The translations under genes were made by a program, and so were the position numbers. Shown here one piece after another: positions 7,794 through 15,936 of a stretch of 32,799 bases of DNA; within the stretch, counting starts at the first letter, position 1; every line of letters starts with the position of its first letter. Under the pieces are notes generated by a model, which did no database searches, was not told the DNA's origin, and saw nothing but the letters and a program-made list of their open reading frames with translations. Origin of the DNA: Sphingomonas sp. RIT328 (GTDB taxonomy: Bacteria > Pseudomonadota > Alphaproteobacteria > Sphingomonadales > Sphingomonadaceae); contig NZ_JFYV01000031.1 in the NCBI RefSeq assembly GCF_000632225.1, positions 1-32,799 on the forward strand, read 5' to 3'.

Positions 7794-8671
7794 CTACCGC
7801 CGCTGCAACCCGATCACGTCCAACAGCGCATCCGCGGCTTTCGTGCGATAGCGTTCCTTATGCCGCAGCCCGAAGAAGGGGCGAGGAGCGAATGTGATCG
7901 GTGCGACGTGCAACAGACCTGCCTTGATGGCCGGGTCGACCACTAGCGCCGACAGGACAGCAACGTCCGCCCCAGCCTCCACGGCCGTTCGGTCGCTTTC
8001 ATTAGACGGCATCGTCAGCGCCACGTCGAGGGCAGCCGGATCGACTCCCAAGCTGCGCAACTCGCTATTCAACGTCGATCGCGTGCCTGATCCAGGCTCC
8101 CGTTGCCCCCAGCGTGCTCGTCGCAGCCATGTCACGTCGATGTCGGCGTCGCCGAAAGGCTGTGCTCCGACGAGCAACAGCCGGTCTTCGCCGATCGGCC
8201 AATGCGCCAACGCCGGGTTGTCGATCTCGCCCTCGACAATACCCAGATCGGCCTTGCCGTCATAGACGCGTGCCGCGGCCTGCCCGGTGTTGCCGATCGA
8301 CAGTTCGATACTAATCGCCGGATAGCGCTCATGGAAAGCCGCAAGGATGGGCGGCAACCAGTAGGCGGCGATGGTCTGGCTGGCGACGAGGCGCAGCGTG
8401 CCCCGCTTCAGCCCGCCAAGCTCCTCCAGCACCGTCTCGGCCGCGTCGGCCCGCGCAAGAACTCCGCGAGCCTCGGTCAGGAACAGCCGTCCGGCCTCTG
8501 TCAGAGCGATGCCGCGCCCGACGCGGTGGAAGAGCTTGGTTGCGTGTCGCTCCTCAAGCGAGGCGATGGCTGCGGAAGCCTCTGACTGCGTGACGTTTAA
8601 GGCCGCGCCGCGACGGTCATATGCTTGCGCTCGGCCACGCCGACGAAGATGCGCAGTTGCTCCAGTGTCAC
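7794..8671 (-). pseudogene. YeiE-like LysR regulator of the exporter/sulfite oxidase genes, frameshifted near its N-terminus
   Basis: A GTG start at 8671 gives a normal LysR N-terminus (VTLEQLRIFVGVAERKHMTV) that runs into a stop after about 24 residues. The other frame resumes with ALNVTQSEASAAIASLE, so one base is missing in a GC-rich run at about 8601-8613, inside the helix-turn-helix. The rest is a full LysR effector domain ending at 7794. It is closely similar to the intact paralog at 17085-17957 (both carry FHRVGRGI and RLVASQTIA.YWLP). It is divergent from the exporter gene, the same layout as yeiE/yeiH in enterobacteria, where the LysR protein responds to sulfite. It is either dead or the base is an assembly error. 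Confidence 0.8.
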
Positions 8672-8705
8672 ACCGCACCTGATATAGAAACCGATCACGA
8701 TTGAC

Positions 8706-8717
8706 GATCGGAATGAC
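8706..8717 (-). promoter_or_regulatory. Candidate LysR operator in the lysR/yeiH divergent region
   Basis: GATCGGAATGAC here matches 11 of 12 bases of GATTGGAATGAC found upstream of the second LysR gene (18019-18030, reverse strand) and in the yncE divergent region (20392-20403). It lies 35 bases before the LysR start and 65 before the exporter start. Confidence 0.55.
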
Positions 8718-8781
8718 AACAAGGCTAAGTTGGAGCGATCGGTAGGCAGGGTTTAGATCGTGCGACGGAAGGAACACCGCC

Positions 8782-9873
8782 GTGGCCAGTTTTGCCTATC
8801 CCGATCGTATATTCCCTACCGTCCAGACTAGCAGATTGCCCGCGCTGCTGCCCGGCGTCGGCCTCTGCCTCGCCGTCACCGGCTCGGCCTACGCGCTGGA
8901 GGCGGGCGAGCGCGCACTGGCCGGCAAGGCGTGGCTGGAGGCGCTGGTGCTCGCCATCCTGATCGGCACCGCCGTGCGCAGCCTGTGGACCCCGGATGAA
9001 AGGTGGCACGAAGGCATCGCATTCAGCGCCAAATACTTACTGGAGGTGGCGGTCGTCCTGCTCGGTGCTTCGGTCAGTGCCGCGACCATCTTGGCGGCCG
9101 GGCTGCCGCTCCTCGCCGGTATCGCCGGCGTGGTCGTGAGCGCAATCCTGCTCAGCTTTGGGATCGGCCGATTGCTCGGCTTGCCGACGCGGATGGCGCT
9201 GCTGGTGGCTTGCGGCAATTCAATCTGCGGCAACTCCGCCATCGCGGCCGTGGCACCGGTAATCGGCGCCGACAGCGACGACGTAGCTGCCTCGATCGCG
9301 TTCACGGCGGTACTGGGTGTGGTGGTAGTGCTTGGCCTGCCACTGCTCGGGATTGCGCTCGGCATGGGCGGGCTCGCCTTCGGGGCGCTCGCCGGGCTCA
9401 CTGTCTATGCCGTGCCGCAGGTGATCGCAGCCGCCTCGCCGTTGGGCGCCACCGCCGTGCAGATGGGTACGCTCGTCAAGCTGGTGCGCGTGCTGATGCT
9501 CGGGCCGGTGTGCCTTGTTCTGTCGCTGGTGGCGCCTCGTCTCGCGCCGCAGTCGGTTCCCGAAGGCGAGTTCGTCGCCGGTGCGCCTACGGCCAAGCGG
9601 ATGGACCTCGCCCACCTCGTGCCCTGGTTCATCATCGGCTTCCTCGCACTGGTCGCCTGCCGCTCGCTGGGTCTGGTGCCGACCGTCGCCATCGCGCCGA
9701 TCGGCCGGAGCGCCACGCTGCTGACCGTCGTTTCCATGGCGGCGCTCGGGCTCGGCGTGGACGTCCGCACCGTCGCCAAGGCCGGGGGCCGCGTGACCAT
9801 GGCCGTCGTGTTGTCGTTGCTCGGCTTGGCCGCGATCAGCCTGACGCTGCTGGCCGCGCTGCACATCGCATGA
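8782..9873 (+). CDS. YeiH-family (UPF0324) putative sulfate/sulfite exporter
   Basis: A 363-residue inner-membrane protein with about ten hydrophobic helices, starting at GTG 8782 behind GGAAGGA. Family signatures: LLEVAVVLLGASVS, the glycine/asparagine stretch LVACGNSICGNSAIAAVAPV, and the late TVVSMAALGLGVDVR. These match the YeiH/UPF0324 family, often annotated as putative sulfate exporters. In enterobacteria the neighbouring LysR protein YeiE controls yeiH and sulfite tolerance. Its stop overlaps the sulfite oxidase start by four bases (ATGA), so the pair is co-translated: the enzyme would make sulfate from sulfite and the transporter would expel sulfate or sulfite. Confidence 0.85.
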   Translation: MASFAYPDRIFPTVQTSRLPALLPGVGLCLAVTGSAYALEAGERALAGKAWLEALVLAILIGTAVRSLWTPDERWHEGIAFSAKYLLEVAVVLLGASVSAATILAAGLPLLAGIAGVVVSAILLSFGIGRLLGLPTRMALLVACGNSICGNSAIAAVAPVIGADSDDVAASIAFTAVLGVVVVLGLPLLGIALGMGGLAFGALAGLTVYAVPQVIAAASPLGATAVQMGTLVKLVRVLMLGPVCLVLSLVAPRLAPQSVPEGEFVAGAPTAKRMDLAHLVPWFIIGFLALVACRSLGLVPTVAIAPIGRSATLLTVVSMAALGLGVDVRTVAKAGGRVTMAVVLSLLGLAAISLTLLAALHIA

Positions 9874-11003
9874 TCGGGCAAGATAGTGAGGATGAGGCCG
9901 AGGCCAAACCGATTGTCAGGCGTTACAATAGCATGAGCGAGCTGATGATAGAGCGGAACCCCGAGCCCTACAACGCCGAGCCGGTGCCCGGCGCCTTGAT
10001 CGAGCGGTTCTTGACGCCACAGAACCTGTTCTATGTGCGCAGCCATGGGCCCGTGCCGGACCTGCCGGCCGATCACCGGATTGAGGTGGGCGGGATCAGT
10101 GTGGGCGAGTGCTCCATCTCGATTGCGGAGTTGAAGGCGCGCTTTCCGGTCCGGACTGTCACGGCTGTGCTTCAGTGCGCCGGCAACCGCCGGACCGATC
10201 TCCAACAGGTGGGCAAGACTTCAGGCGATCCGTGGGACATAGGCGCGATCGGCAATGCCGAGTGGACGGGCGTGCGGCTCGCAGACCTGTTGGATGCAGT
10301 TGGAGCATCGGACGCGTCCAACCTGTTCGTCTGCTTCACCGGCGCTGACGAGGTGGATGTGGAAGGCGAGGTGGCACCGTTCGGCGTCTCGATCGCTATG
10401 ACCAAGGCGCGGGCGCCCGACGTGCTGCTCGCCTGGGCGATGAACGGCGAACCGCTGGCATCCGAGCACGGTGCGCCGTTGCGTCTGGTCGTGCCAGGCT
10501 ATGCTGGCGTGCGTAGCGCCAAGTGGCTGACCCGGATCGAGGTCAAGGACACGCCCTCCGAGGCGCCGATCCAGGCGCACGATTACAAGCTTTTTCCGGC
10601 CGACGTGACCAGCGAGACGGCGGACTGGACGCAAGGGCTGACGATCAACGCCATGCCGCTCAACGCCGCGATCTGCTCGCCTGGTTCGGGCGAGAGTCTG
10701 CCCGCGGGCAAGGTCCGGATCGAGGGCTATGCCGTCGCCTATGAGCGCGACGTGTCGCGGGTAGAGGTGTCGCTGAACGGCGGTCGAGACTGGCGGCAGG
10801 CCGATTTCTCCGACGATCCGGACGGGCAGTGGAGCTGGCAGCGCTGGTCGCTCGATGCGGAACTGCCCAAGGGGCGCCAGCACCTTGTGGTGCGCGCGTT
10901 CGACGATGCGGGCCAGGGTCAGCCCGAACTACCCGATACGATGTGGAACTTCGCCGGATACCTCTGCACGGCCTGGCACCACGTCCACGTGCTGGTCGAG
11001 TGA
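9870..11003 (+). CDS. Cytoplasmic molybdopterin sulfite oxidase
   Basis: A 377-residue protein of the sulfite oxidase family, starting at ATG 9870, which overlaps the exporter stop. The molybdopterin domain (about residues 45-240) carries VLQCAGNRR with the Mo-ligand cysteine, then GNAEWTGVRLADLL and WAMNGEPL. The C-terminal Mo-co dimerization domain is present (VEVSLNGGRDWR, ending [13 protein letters not shown]). There is no signal peptide and no heme or cytochrome domain, so it is probably cytosolic like the plant enzyme, oxidising sulfite to sulfate with oxygen or an unknown acceptor. It differs clearly from the Tat-exported enzyme at 14585-15829. The following mgtC-like gene overlaps its stop (GTGA). 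Confidence 0.88.
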   Translation: MIGQDSEDEAEAKPIVRRYNSMSELMIERNPEPYNAEPVPGALIERFLTPQNLFYVRSHGPVPDLPADHRIEVGGISVGECSISIAELKARFPVRTVTAVLQCAGNRRTDLQQVGKTSGDPWDIGAIGNAEWTGVRLADLLDAVGASDASNLFVCFTGADEVDVEGEVAPFGVSIAMTKARAPDVLLAWAMNGEPLASEHGAPLRLVVPGYAGVRSAKWLTRIEVKDTPSEAPIQAHDYKLFPADVTSETADWTQGLTINAMPLNAAICSPGSGESLPAGKVRIEGYAVAYERDVSRVEVSLNGGRDWRQADFSDDPDGQWSWQRWSLDAELPKGRQHLVVRAFDDAGQGQPELPDTMWNFAGYLCTAWHHVHVLVE

Positions 11004-11512
11004 ATCCGCCGCCTTTGTCGGTCGATCTCGCCTTCTGGGTCGACGCGATCGGCAGGATGATCGTGGCGACGGCGGCCGGCATGACGCTCGGCTGGGAACG
11101 GTCACGCGAGAACCGACAGATCATGGGTCTGCGGACGCTGGGGCTGGTCGGGCTCGCGAGTTGCATCGCCGTCCAGGCGATCGTCCACAGCGGCTTGCCG
11201 AACGTGAACGCCGATGCAGCAGGTCGAGTGATGCAGGGCATCCTATCCGGCGTCGGCTTCATCGGCGCGGGCGCGGTCCTGCGCGTTGGCAGCGGGCAGG
11301 AGGTGCACGGGCTAGCAACGGCGGCGTGCATCTGGGTGTCAGCGACGCTCGGAGCGGCAGCGGGATTGGCGGTGTGGCCACTACTTGTGGGCGGTCTGCT
11401 GCTGGCGATGCTAGTGTTGTTCGTCGGCGCACCGCTCGAACGCCGTATCCGCGAACGCGCTCGGCAGACCCCGGCCGAAGCGGACCGGCGGGACGCCGAG
11501 CAGAAACCCTGA
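11000..11512 (+). CDS. MgtC/SapB-family inner-membrane protein
   Basis: A 170-residue protein starting at GTG 11000, overlapping the sulfite oxidase stop by four bases. It has four to five hydrophobic helices and the MgtC/SapB core: [20 protein letters not shown], then [15 protein letters not shown], then [19 protein letters not shown]. The large C-terminal ACT-like domain of true MgtC virulence proteins is absent; the protein ends in a charged tail, so this is the short SapB form. Its role here is unknown; membrane-potential or magnesium homeostasis are guesses from the family. Overlapping starts make it the third gene of the exporter - oxidase unit. Confidence 0.82.
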   Translation: MNPPPLSVDLAFWVDAIGRMIVATAAGMTLGWERSRENRQIMGLRTLGLVGLASCIAVQAIVHSGLPNVNADAAGRVMQGILSGVGFIGAGAVLRVGSGQEVHGLATAACIWVSATLGAAAGLAVWPLLVGGLLLAMLVLFVGAPLERRIRERARQTPAEADRRDAEQKP

Positions 11513-11564
11513 ATAATCCTTGGCGCGAAACGGTGTACCAGTAGTTTTGCAAACGGAGGACTTC

Positions 11565-11690
11565 ATGAGCGATATCGACAAGAAGAAGCCCACCACGCAA
11601 GAATCGGCCGAGATTCTGGAGCTGGAGGAGTCGGTCCGCGCCAAAGACAAGGCGAAGGTTGACAACGTCAAGGAAGATGATCGCTCCTGA
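11565..11690 (+). CDS. Small highly charged protein (41 aa)
   Basis: ATG 11565 follows an excellent ribosome binding site (CGGAGGA at 11555-11561). The product starts [20 protein letters not shown] and ends in a lysine/aspartate-rich tail; it is entirely polar and probably helical. It lies 52 bases after the mgtC-like gene in the same direction. No family recognised. The strong ribosome binding site and natural composition support it as a real gene. Confidence 0.6.
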   Translation: MSDIDKKKPTTQESAEILELEESVRAKDKAKVDNVKEDDRS

Positions 11691-11704
11691 GCCGGTTGGC
11701 GCCG

Positions 11705-12088
11705 CTAAGCCGGGCTGAAGGAGCGAACGAGAGCGAGGCCGCCGAACAGCGCGAGCACGCCCAGCCCAACCGATCCGACAACATAAAGGGCGGCTTGCCC
11801 GACTTCGGCTCTCTCCTAAAGCAAGGCCGCTTCCAGCGAGAAGGTCGAGAAGGTCGTGACGCCGCCCAGCCCGCCGGTGGTGAGGAACAATCGCCATCCC
11901 CGGCTCGATCCGCTCCGCAACAGGAACCAGCCGTCCAGCAGACCCATAAGGAATGAGCCGAGCACGTTGATGATGGGCGTTCCGATCGGCAGGTCGGGGC
12001 CGAACAGGCGCAGGCTGAGGCCGTTCAGCCCATACCGCAGCATGCCGTCGGAACCAGTCCCGGCGAACATAATCAGGTATGGCCCCAT
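11705..12088 (-). pseudogene. crcB: Fluoride channel CrcB/FluC with an in-frame amber stop
   Basis: Leftward from ATG 12088 the product starts [20 protein letters not shown] and shows the CrcB core: [14 protein letters not shown] and the [12 protein letters not shown] motif lining the fluoride pore. After ...EAALL a TAG at 11816-11818 stops translation at 90 residues, yet the same frame continues sensibly ([20 protein letters not shown]) to TAG at 11705, giving 127 codons, the normal family length. A single substitution therefore removes the last membrane helix. The start lies just inside the breakpoint of the truncated arsB gene. Confidence 0.8.
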
Positions 12089-12992
12089 GCCTCAGCCAGC
12101 CAGCTCGGCCGTAGACGACTAGGTACATGCCGAGAGAGAAGATCACGACCTGCCACGGCGCGCCGCGCAGCACCTTGCCGGTCTGGATCACGTTGCCCCG
12201 CCCCGCGATCACCAGCAGGAGGATTGCACCGGCAGCGGCGACGGCGCTGACCGGCACGCCAAGGGGTTCGAGCAGGAAGAAGCCGGCCAGCAGCAGCGCG
12301 AGGATGATCCACCCGGCGCGGAAGGTCGCAACGTCGCGGATCGCTTCTCGGGGCGCGCGCAGCGCCCCCACGTCATAGTCTTCTGGGAGGTCGCGCCGGA
12401 AGAACAGCAGCAGCACGCCCAGCGTGGCGGCGATCGATACCAGGTCGACCGGCACCATCACGGACGTGTATGTGCCGAACCCGATCTTGAAGAAGTCGGC
12501 TGACACGATGTTGACGAGGTTCGAGACCACCAGCGGCAGGCTGGCCGTGTCGGCGATGAACCCGGCCGCCATGACGAACGCCAGCGTCGCCTTGTCCTTG
12601 AACCCCAGCGCGCGCAGCATGGCGATGACGATCGGCGTGAGGATCAGCGCCGCACCATCATTGGCGAACAACGCCGACACCGCCGCGCCGAGCAGCACGA
12701 TTAGGACGAAGAGCCGGCGCCCATGTCCCCTGCCCCAGCGCGCAACGTGCAGCGCCGCCCATTCGAAGGATCCAGCTTCATCGAGCAACAGGCTTATGAC
12801 AATGATCGAGACGAATGCAGCCGTCGCGTTCCAGACGATGCCCCAAACGACCGGTACGTCGGACAGCGTGACGACCCCCGCGAGCAGCGCCAAGACGGCC
12901 CCGCCTATCGCGCTCCACCCGATTCCGAGCCCCTTGGGCTGCCAGATGACGAGCACGATCGTGACGACGAAGATCAGGACGGCAAGAAGCAT
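12089..12992 (-). pseudogene. arsB: arsB arsenite efflux gene, 3' part deleted
   Basis: ATG 12992 overlaps the arsC stop by one base. Clear ArsB sequence (start [20 protein letters not shown]; later [19 protein letters not shown], and [11 protein letters not shown]) continues for about 295 residues to 12108. It then changes abruptly to arginine-rich nonsense because crcB begins there in another frame. Normal ArsB is roughly 420 residues, so the last third of the channel, several helices, is missing. The frame happens to stay open across crcB, but that extension is not protein-like. A deletion or recombination has fused the ars segment to crcB. The arsenite efflux function is presumably lost. 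Confidence 0.82.
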
Positions 12993-13420
12993 CAGGCGAT
13001 GCGCTGGCCCGAGGCGTCCACCACCTGTTGTCCGTCGTCCTTCGTGAACGCGCCGCGCTGATCGCCCGGCAGCAGATCAAGCACGGCTTCGGACGGCCGG
13101 CAGAGCTTCACGCCGAGCGGTGAGACGACTATCGGCCGGTTGATGAGGATCGGGTGCGTCATCATCGCATCCACCAGCGCGTCGTCGGACAGCGACGTGT
13201 CGCCCAGGCCGAGCTCCGCATAGGGCGTACCCTTTTCGCGCAGCAGCTCGCGGGGCGTTATGCCGGCGCGGTCGATCAGCTCGACCAGCAGCGCGCGCGA
13301 GGGCGGAGTTTTCAGATATTCGACCACGTGCGGTTCGATGCCGGCATTGCGGATCAGGCCGAGCGTGTTGCGCGACGTGCCGCACACGGGGTTGTGATAG
13401 ATCACGATATCGACGGCCAC
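12992..13420 (-). CDS. arsC: Glutaredoxin-coupled arsenate reductase ArsC
   Basis: A 142-residue cytoplasmic enzyme that reduces arsenate to arsenite. [13 protein letters not shown] near the N-terminus contains the catalytic cysteine of the ArsC/Spx thioredoxin-fold family. Downstream, [12 protein letters not shown] and [12 protein letters not shown] carry the conserved arginines that bind the oxyanion. Length and motifs are those of the E. coli plasmid-type enzyme. It lies 10 bases after arsR and overlaps arsB. With arsB truncated, arsenite made here would need a chromosomal pump. Confidence 0.9.
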   Translation of the reverse strand: MAVDIVIYHNPVCGTSRNTLGLIRNAGIEPHVVEYLKTPPSRALLVELIDRAGITPRELLREKGTPYAELGLGDTSLSDDALVDAMMTHPILINRPIVVSPLGVKLCRPSEAVLDLLPGDQRGAFTKDDGQQVVDASGQRIA

Positions 13421-13430
13421 GGGCGTCCTT

Positions 13431-13763
13431 TCAGCAGCAGGGGGTGAGTTCGGCGATCAGCGGGGCGCACAGCTCCGCGTTGCCGGCGCAGCAATCCTTG
13501 ACGAGGAAGAGCGTTAGCGCGCGCAGGCCGTCGAGATCGGCACGATAGATGATCGAGCGGCTATGACGTTCGGATCGCACCAGCCCGCCACGGGCGAGGA
13601 TGCCGAGGTGTGCGGACATTGTGTTTTGCGGTACGTCGAGCTGACGGGCGATTTTGCCCGCAGCCAAGCCATGCGGTTCGTGCCGCACCAACAGGCGGAA
13701 CACGTCGAGGCGTGTTCCTTGTGCGAGCGCGCCGAGCGCTGAAATTGCCGTGTTGTTTTCCAT
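13431..13763 (-). CDS. arsR: Arsenic-responsive repressor ArsR
   Basis: A winged-helix ArsR/SmtB repressor. I chose ATG 13763 (MENNTAISALGALAQGTRLD), which gives 110 residues; the longer upstream frame is not natural. The helix-turn-helix is around LDVPQNTMSAHLGILARGGL, followed by the wing SERHSRSIIYRAD. The C-terminus is cysteine-rich (KDCCAGNAELC ... TPCC), the ligand set of the ArsR subgroup that binds As(III) at the C-terminal end. It represses its own operon; a perfect 7-bp inverted repeat overlaps its start. First gene of the leftward arsR-arsC-arsB unit. Confidence 0.9.
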   Translation of the reverse strand: MENNTAISALGALAQGTRLDVFRLLVRHEPHGLAAGKIARQLDVPQNTMSAHLGILARGGLVRSERHSRSIIYRADLDGLRALTLFLVKDCCAGNAELCAPLIAELTPCC

Positions 13764-13787
13764 ATATCCAGAATAGCAGCTATATGG
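13760..13787. promoter_or_regulatory. Probable ArsR operator
   Basis: CCATATA at 13760-13766 and TATATGG at 13781-13787 form a perfect inverted repeat with a 14-base spacer, overlapping the arsR start codon. AT-rich dyads of this form are typical ArsR binding sites. Confidence 0.6.
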
Positions 13788-13870
13788 TTCCGGTACAGAC
13801 GTTGATAGCACCAAGTAGGCAGGCAGTCGGCACCCTACGCTCTTTTCCGAAGTCCCCAACGAGTGGGGCG

Positions 13871-13962
13871 GGACCCCGCGGGCACGGCTCTATCGGCCCG
13901 CTGGGCGTGCCGACCGAGCCATCGTGCCGGCGTCTCGGCCCTGCCGGGTGACGATTATCGCG
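13871..13962 (+). repeat. Dispersed structured repeat, copy A
   Basis: First of four related elements (others at 29058, 30889 and 32438). Shared blocks include GGCACGGCTCTATC, CCGACCGAGCC, GTCTCGGCCCTG and GGGTGACGAT. Within it CCGAG pairs with CTCGG across a variable loop. It lies between the arsR promoter and the end of the sorB-like gene inside the transposon. Confidence 0.65.
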
Positions 13963-14094
13963 TAAGGTGTGCCACGTGGCGCACCTGCGAACGCGCAGGC
14001 GCGAGCAGTGTTTCGATTGGCGTCGACGCCCTCCCCCAGAGGCCACACCGCACAGCACTTCGCGCGCAGAACCGCGTGTCGTGAGTTGATGGGC

Positions 14095-14571
14095 TTAGCC
14101 TGATCCCCCCGATACGTCGGGCGCAGCCTTCGGATCGGGGTCTTGCGCCTTGCCCTTCGCGGCGCCCGGCTGCTTTGCGCTCATGGCGGTCAGATAAGCG
14201 ACGATCGCCGGCACGTCGGCTGCGGCGACGGGGGCTTTGTAGACCTCGCGCATCTTGGTGACCTCCGCGGTCCACTGGTCGGCGGAGAGTGGCGGCTGGT
14301 TCAGCGCCATGCTCGCCGAATGACACGAGGTGCAGTTCGCATTGATGACGTCGGCATGCGGGCCGGCGGGATATTGCCCTTCGTCGGTTGGGAGATCGAC
14401 CGAAGTGGACGCCAGCGAGAAGCCGCGCGCCGAGACGCTTGGCGGCGGTGGTGCGGTCGGGGCGGCAGGCGGCGGGGCGACGCGGCTGTTCGGGGCACCA
14501 ATCGCGAGCAGAAGAACGACGGTCGCGCCGACGAACCCGAACGACAGCGTGCCGATGGAAGGCGTTTTCAT
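14095..14571 (-). CDS. sorB: Mono-heme cytochrome c subunit of sulfite dehydrogenase (SorB-like)
   Basis: A 158-residue protein with an N-terminal hydrophobic segment (about residues 9-26) acting as signal or membrane anchor, then a proline-rich linker, then a cytochrome c domain with one heme site CTSCH and a likely axial methionine in the following segment (VTKMREVYK). It lies 13 bases downstream of the SorA-like gene. In the SorAB enzyme of Starkeya novella the cytochrome subunit takes electrons from the molybdenum centre and passes them to soluble cytochrome c. The same periplasmic role is inferred here. A lysine/proline-rich tail follows the heme domain. Confidence 0.8.
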   Translation of the reverse strand: MKTPSIGTLSFGFVGATVVLLLAIGAPNSRVAPPPAAPTAPPPPSVSARGFSLASTSVDLPTDEGQYPAGPHADVINANCTSCHSASMALNQPPLSADQWTAEVTKMREVYKAPVAAADVPAIVAYLTAMSAKQPGAAKGKAQDPDPKAAPDVSGGSG

Positions 14572-14584
14572 GGGGGAGCGCTCC

Positions 14585-15829
14585 TCAGCCGACGACGATG
14601 TTGGTGGTTTCGATGTTGCCGCGCATGAACCCGCCCGGGTTCCAGATCGGCGTCATCGGCTGCGCGATGCCGGCGGTGTTCCAGCAGCGCGACATCAGCC
14701 TGGTCGGGCCCGCATGCGTGAGCGGCACCTGCGCGTCCCAGCGGCGGAAACTGTATTTGCCGTGATCGGGGCCGAGCACTGTCTTGTACCAGGTCTTGCC
14801 GTTGTCGGTCGACACATCGACCTTGGCGACGCCGCAATCGCCCCCCATCGCAATGCCGCCCAGCGGGATTGACCGGTCGAACGCGATTGCCTGCCCTTCG
14901 TCGAGGCTCGTGACCCAGCTGCGCGGGATCATCTTGTTGATGGGCACGGCCGGGAAATCCTTCTGGCCAGGCCGCACGTTCGCGCCTGGAGTGTCAGGGA
15001 TCTTGTACGCCTTGGCCATCCAGTAACCGTCGTCGGGTGCGGCGAGCACCTCGATGTCGTTCAGCATCTTGACCCAATAGGTCGAATACCAGCCGGGTAC
15101 GATCAGCCGGACCGGGAAGCCGTTGAGGAGCGGCATCTGTTCGCCGTTCATCCCGAAGGCGAGCATCACTTCGCCGTCGCGTGCGTGGTCGATCGACAGC
15201 GACTTGGCGAAATCCGGTCCACCCGCGACCACCGGTTGGTCGAGCGCACCGAACCGCACCGCAACCGCGCCCGGCTTCACGCCGGCGATGTCGAGCACGT
15301 CGCGCAGGCGCACGCCGAGCCATTTGGCGTTGCCCATGGCCCCGTGACGCCACTGCGCACCGGCAACGGGCGGCTGGAACAGCGCACGCGAATTGCCCGA
15401 GCATTGGTTGATCGCCGCCAGCTCGACGCGTGGCAACTTCAGCAGTTGCGCGAGCGAGATCGACAGCGGCCGCGTGACCGCGCCGTGCACCTTGATCCGG
15501 AACGCCTCGACATCGATCGCGGTCGGAATGTCAGCCCAGTGCCAGCGGACGAAGAACTGGTCGTTTGGCGTGAAGACGTCGCCATTGAACACGCTCATCG
15601 GCGTTTCCAGCAAAGGCGGGTGGATACGCTGGAGGATCATGTTGCCCTTGCCGGGGAACGCACTGGTCATCGGCCGTTCCGACGGACCGCCCGGCAGGTG
15701 CAGATCGACCATGCTCTGCGCCAGCGCGGGTGCGGCGATCAGCGCGCCGCTGCCGATCGCGGCCTCTGCGAGAAAGCGACGGCGGTTCGTCGCCTGCGCC
15801 AGTTTCATATCCAGGCTGTCCACCAACAT
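14585..15829 (-). CDS. sorA: Tat-exported molybdopterin sulfite dehydrogenase (SorA-like)
   Basis: A 414-residue catalytic subunit. The N-terminus carries a twin-arginine signal, NRRRFLAEAAIGSGALIAAP, so it folds with its cofactor and is exported to the periplasm. The Mo domain has INQCSGNSR with the cysteine ligand, GNAKWLGVRLRDVLD and FGMNGEQMPLLNGFPVRLIV. The C-terminal dimerization domain carries VDVSTDNGKTW and ends NPGGFMRGN. It oxidises sulfite to sulfate with transfer to cytochrome c. The start is uncertain: ATG 15829 or ATG 15808, both leaving the Tat motif intact. It belongs to the leftward operon with the TDT transporter and the cytochrome gene. Confidence 0.88.
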   Translation of the reverse strand: MLVDSLDMKLAQATNRRRFLAEAAIGSGALIAAPALAQSMVDLHLPGGPSERPMTSAFPGKGNMILQRIHPPLLETPMSVFNGDVFTPNDQFFVRWHWADIPTAIDVEAFRIKVHGAVTRPLSISLAQLLKLPRVELAAINQCSGNSRALFQPPVAGAQWRHGAMGNAKWLGVRLRDVLDIAGVKPGAVAVRFGALDQPVVAGGPDFAKSLSIDHARDGEVMLAFGMNGEQMPLLNGFPVRLIVPGWYSTYWVKMLNDIEVLAAPDDGYWMAKAYKIPDTPGANVRPGQKDFPAVPINKMIPRSWVTSLDEGQAIAFDRSIPLGGIAMGGDCGVAKVDVSTDNGKTWYKTVLGPDHGKYSFRRWDAQVPLTHAGPTRLMSRCWNTAGIAQPMTPIWNPGGFMRGNIETTNIVVG

Positions 15830-15936
15830 TCTCCCGTTTCTGTCATGTTCTGTATGCGCGACCCGTCCGCCGGTCTGCCCGGTACGGGTCGATCAGATTC
15901 GCCGGTTCGATCCGGCAGGACGATCGGTTTGGCCCA

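Noticed and set aside
9003..11003. 666-codon frame ending as sulfite oxidase
   Set aside because: The first half is a shadow of the exporter gene; the enzyme starts at ATG 9870, overlapping the exporter stop.
11259..12992. Single long leftward frame of 577 codons starting as ArsB
   Set aside because: Only the first about 295 residues are ArsB-like; the rest runs out of frame through crcB and opposite the mgtC-like gene, with arginine/proline-rich nonsense.
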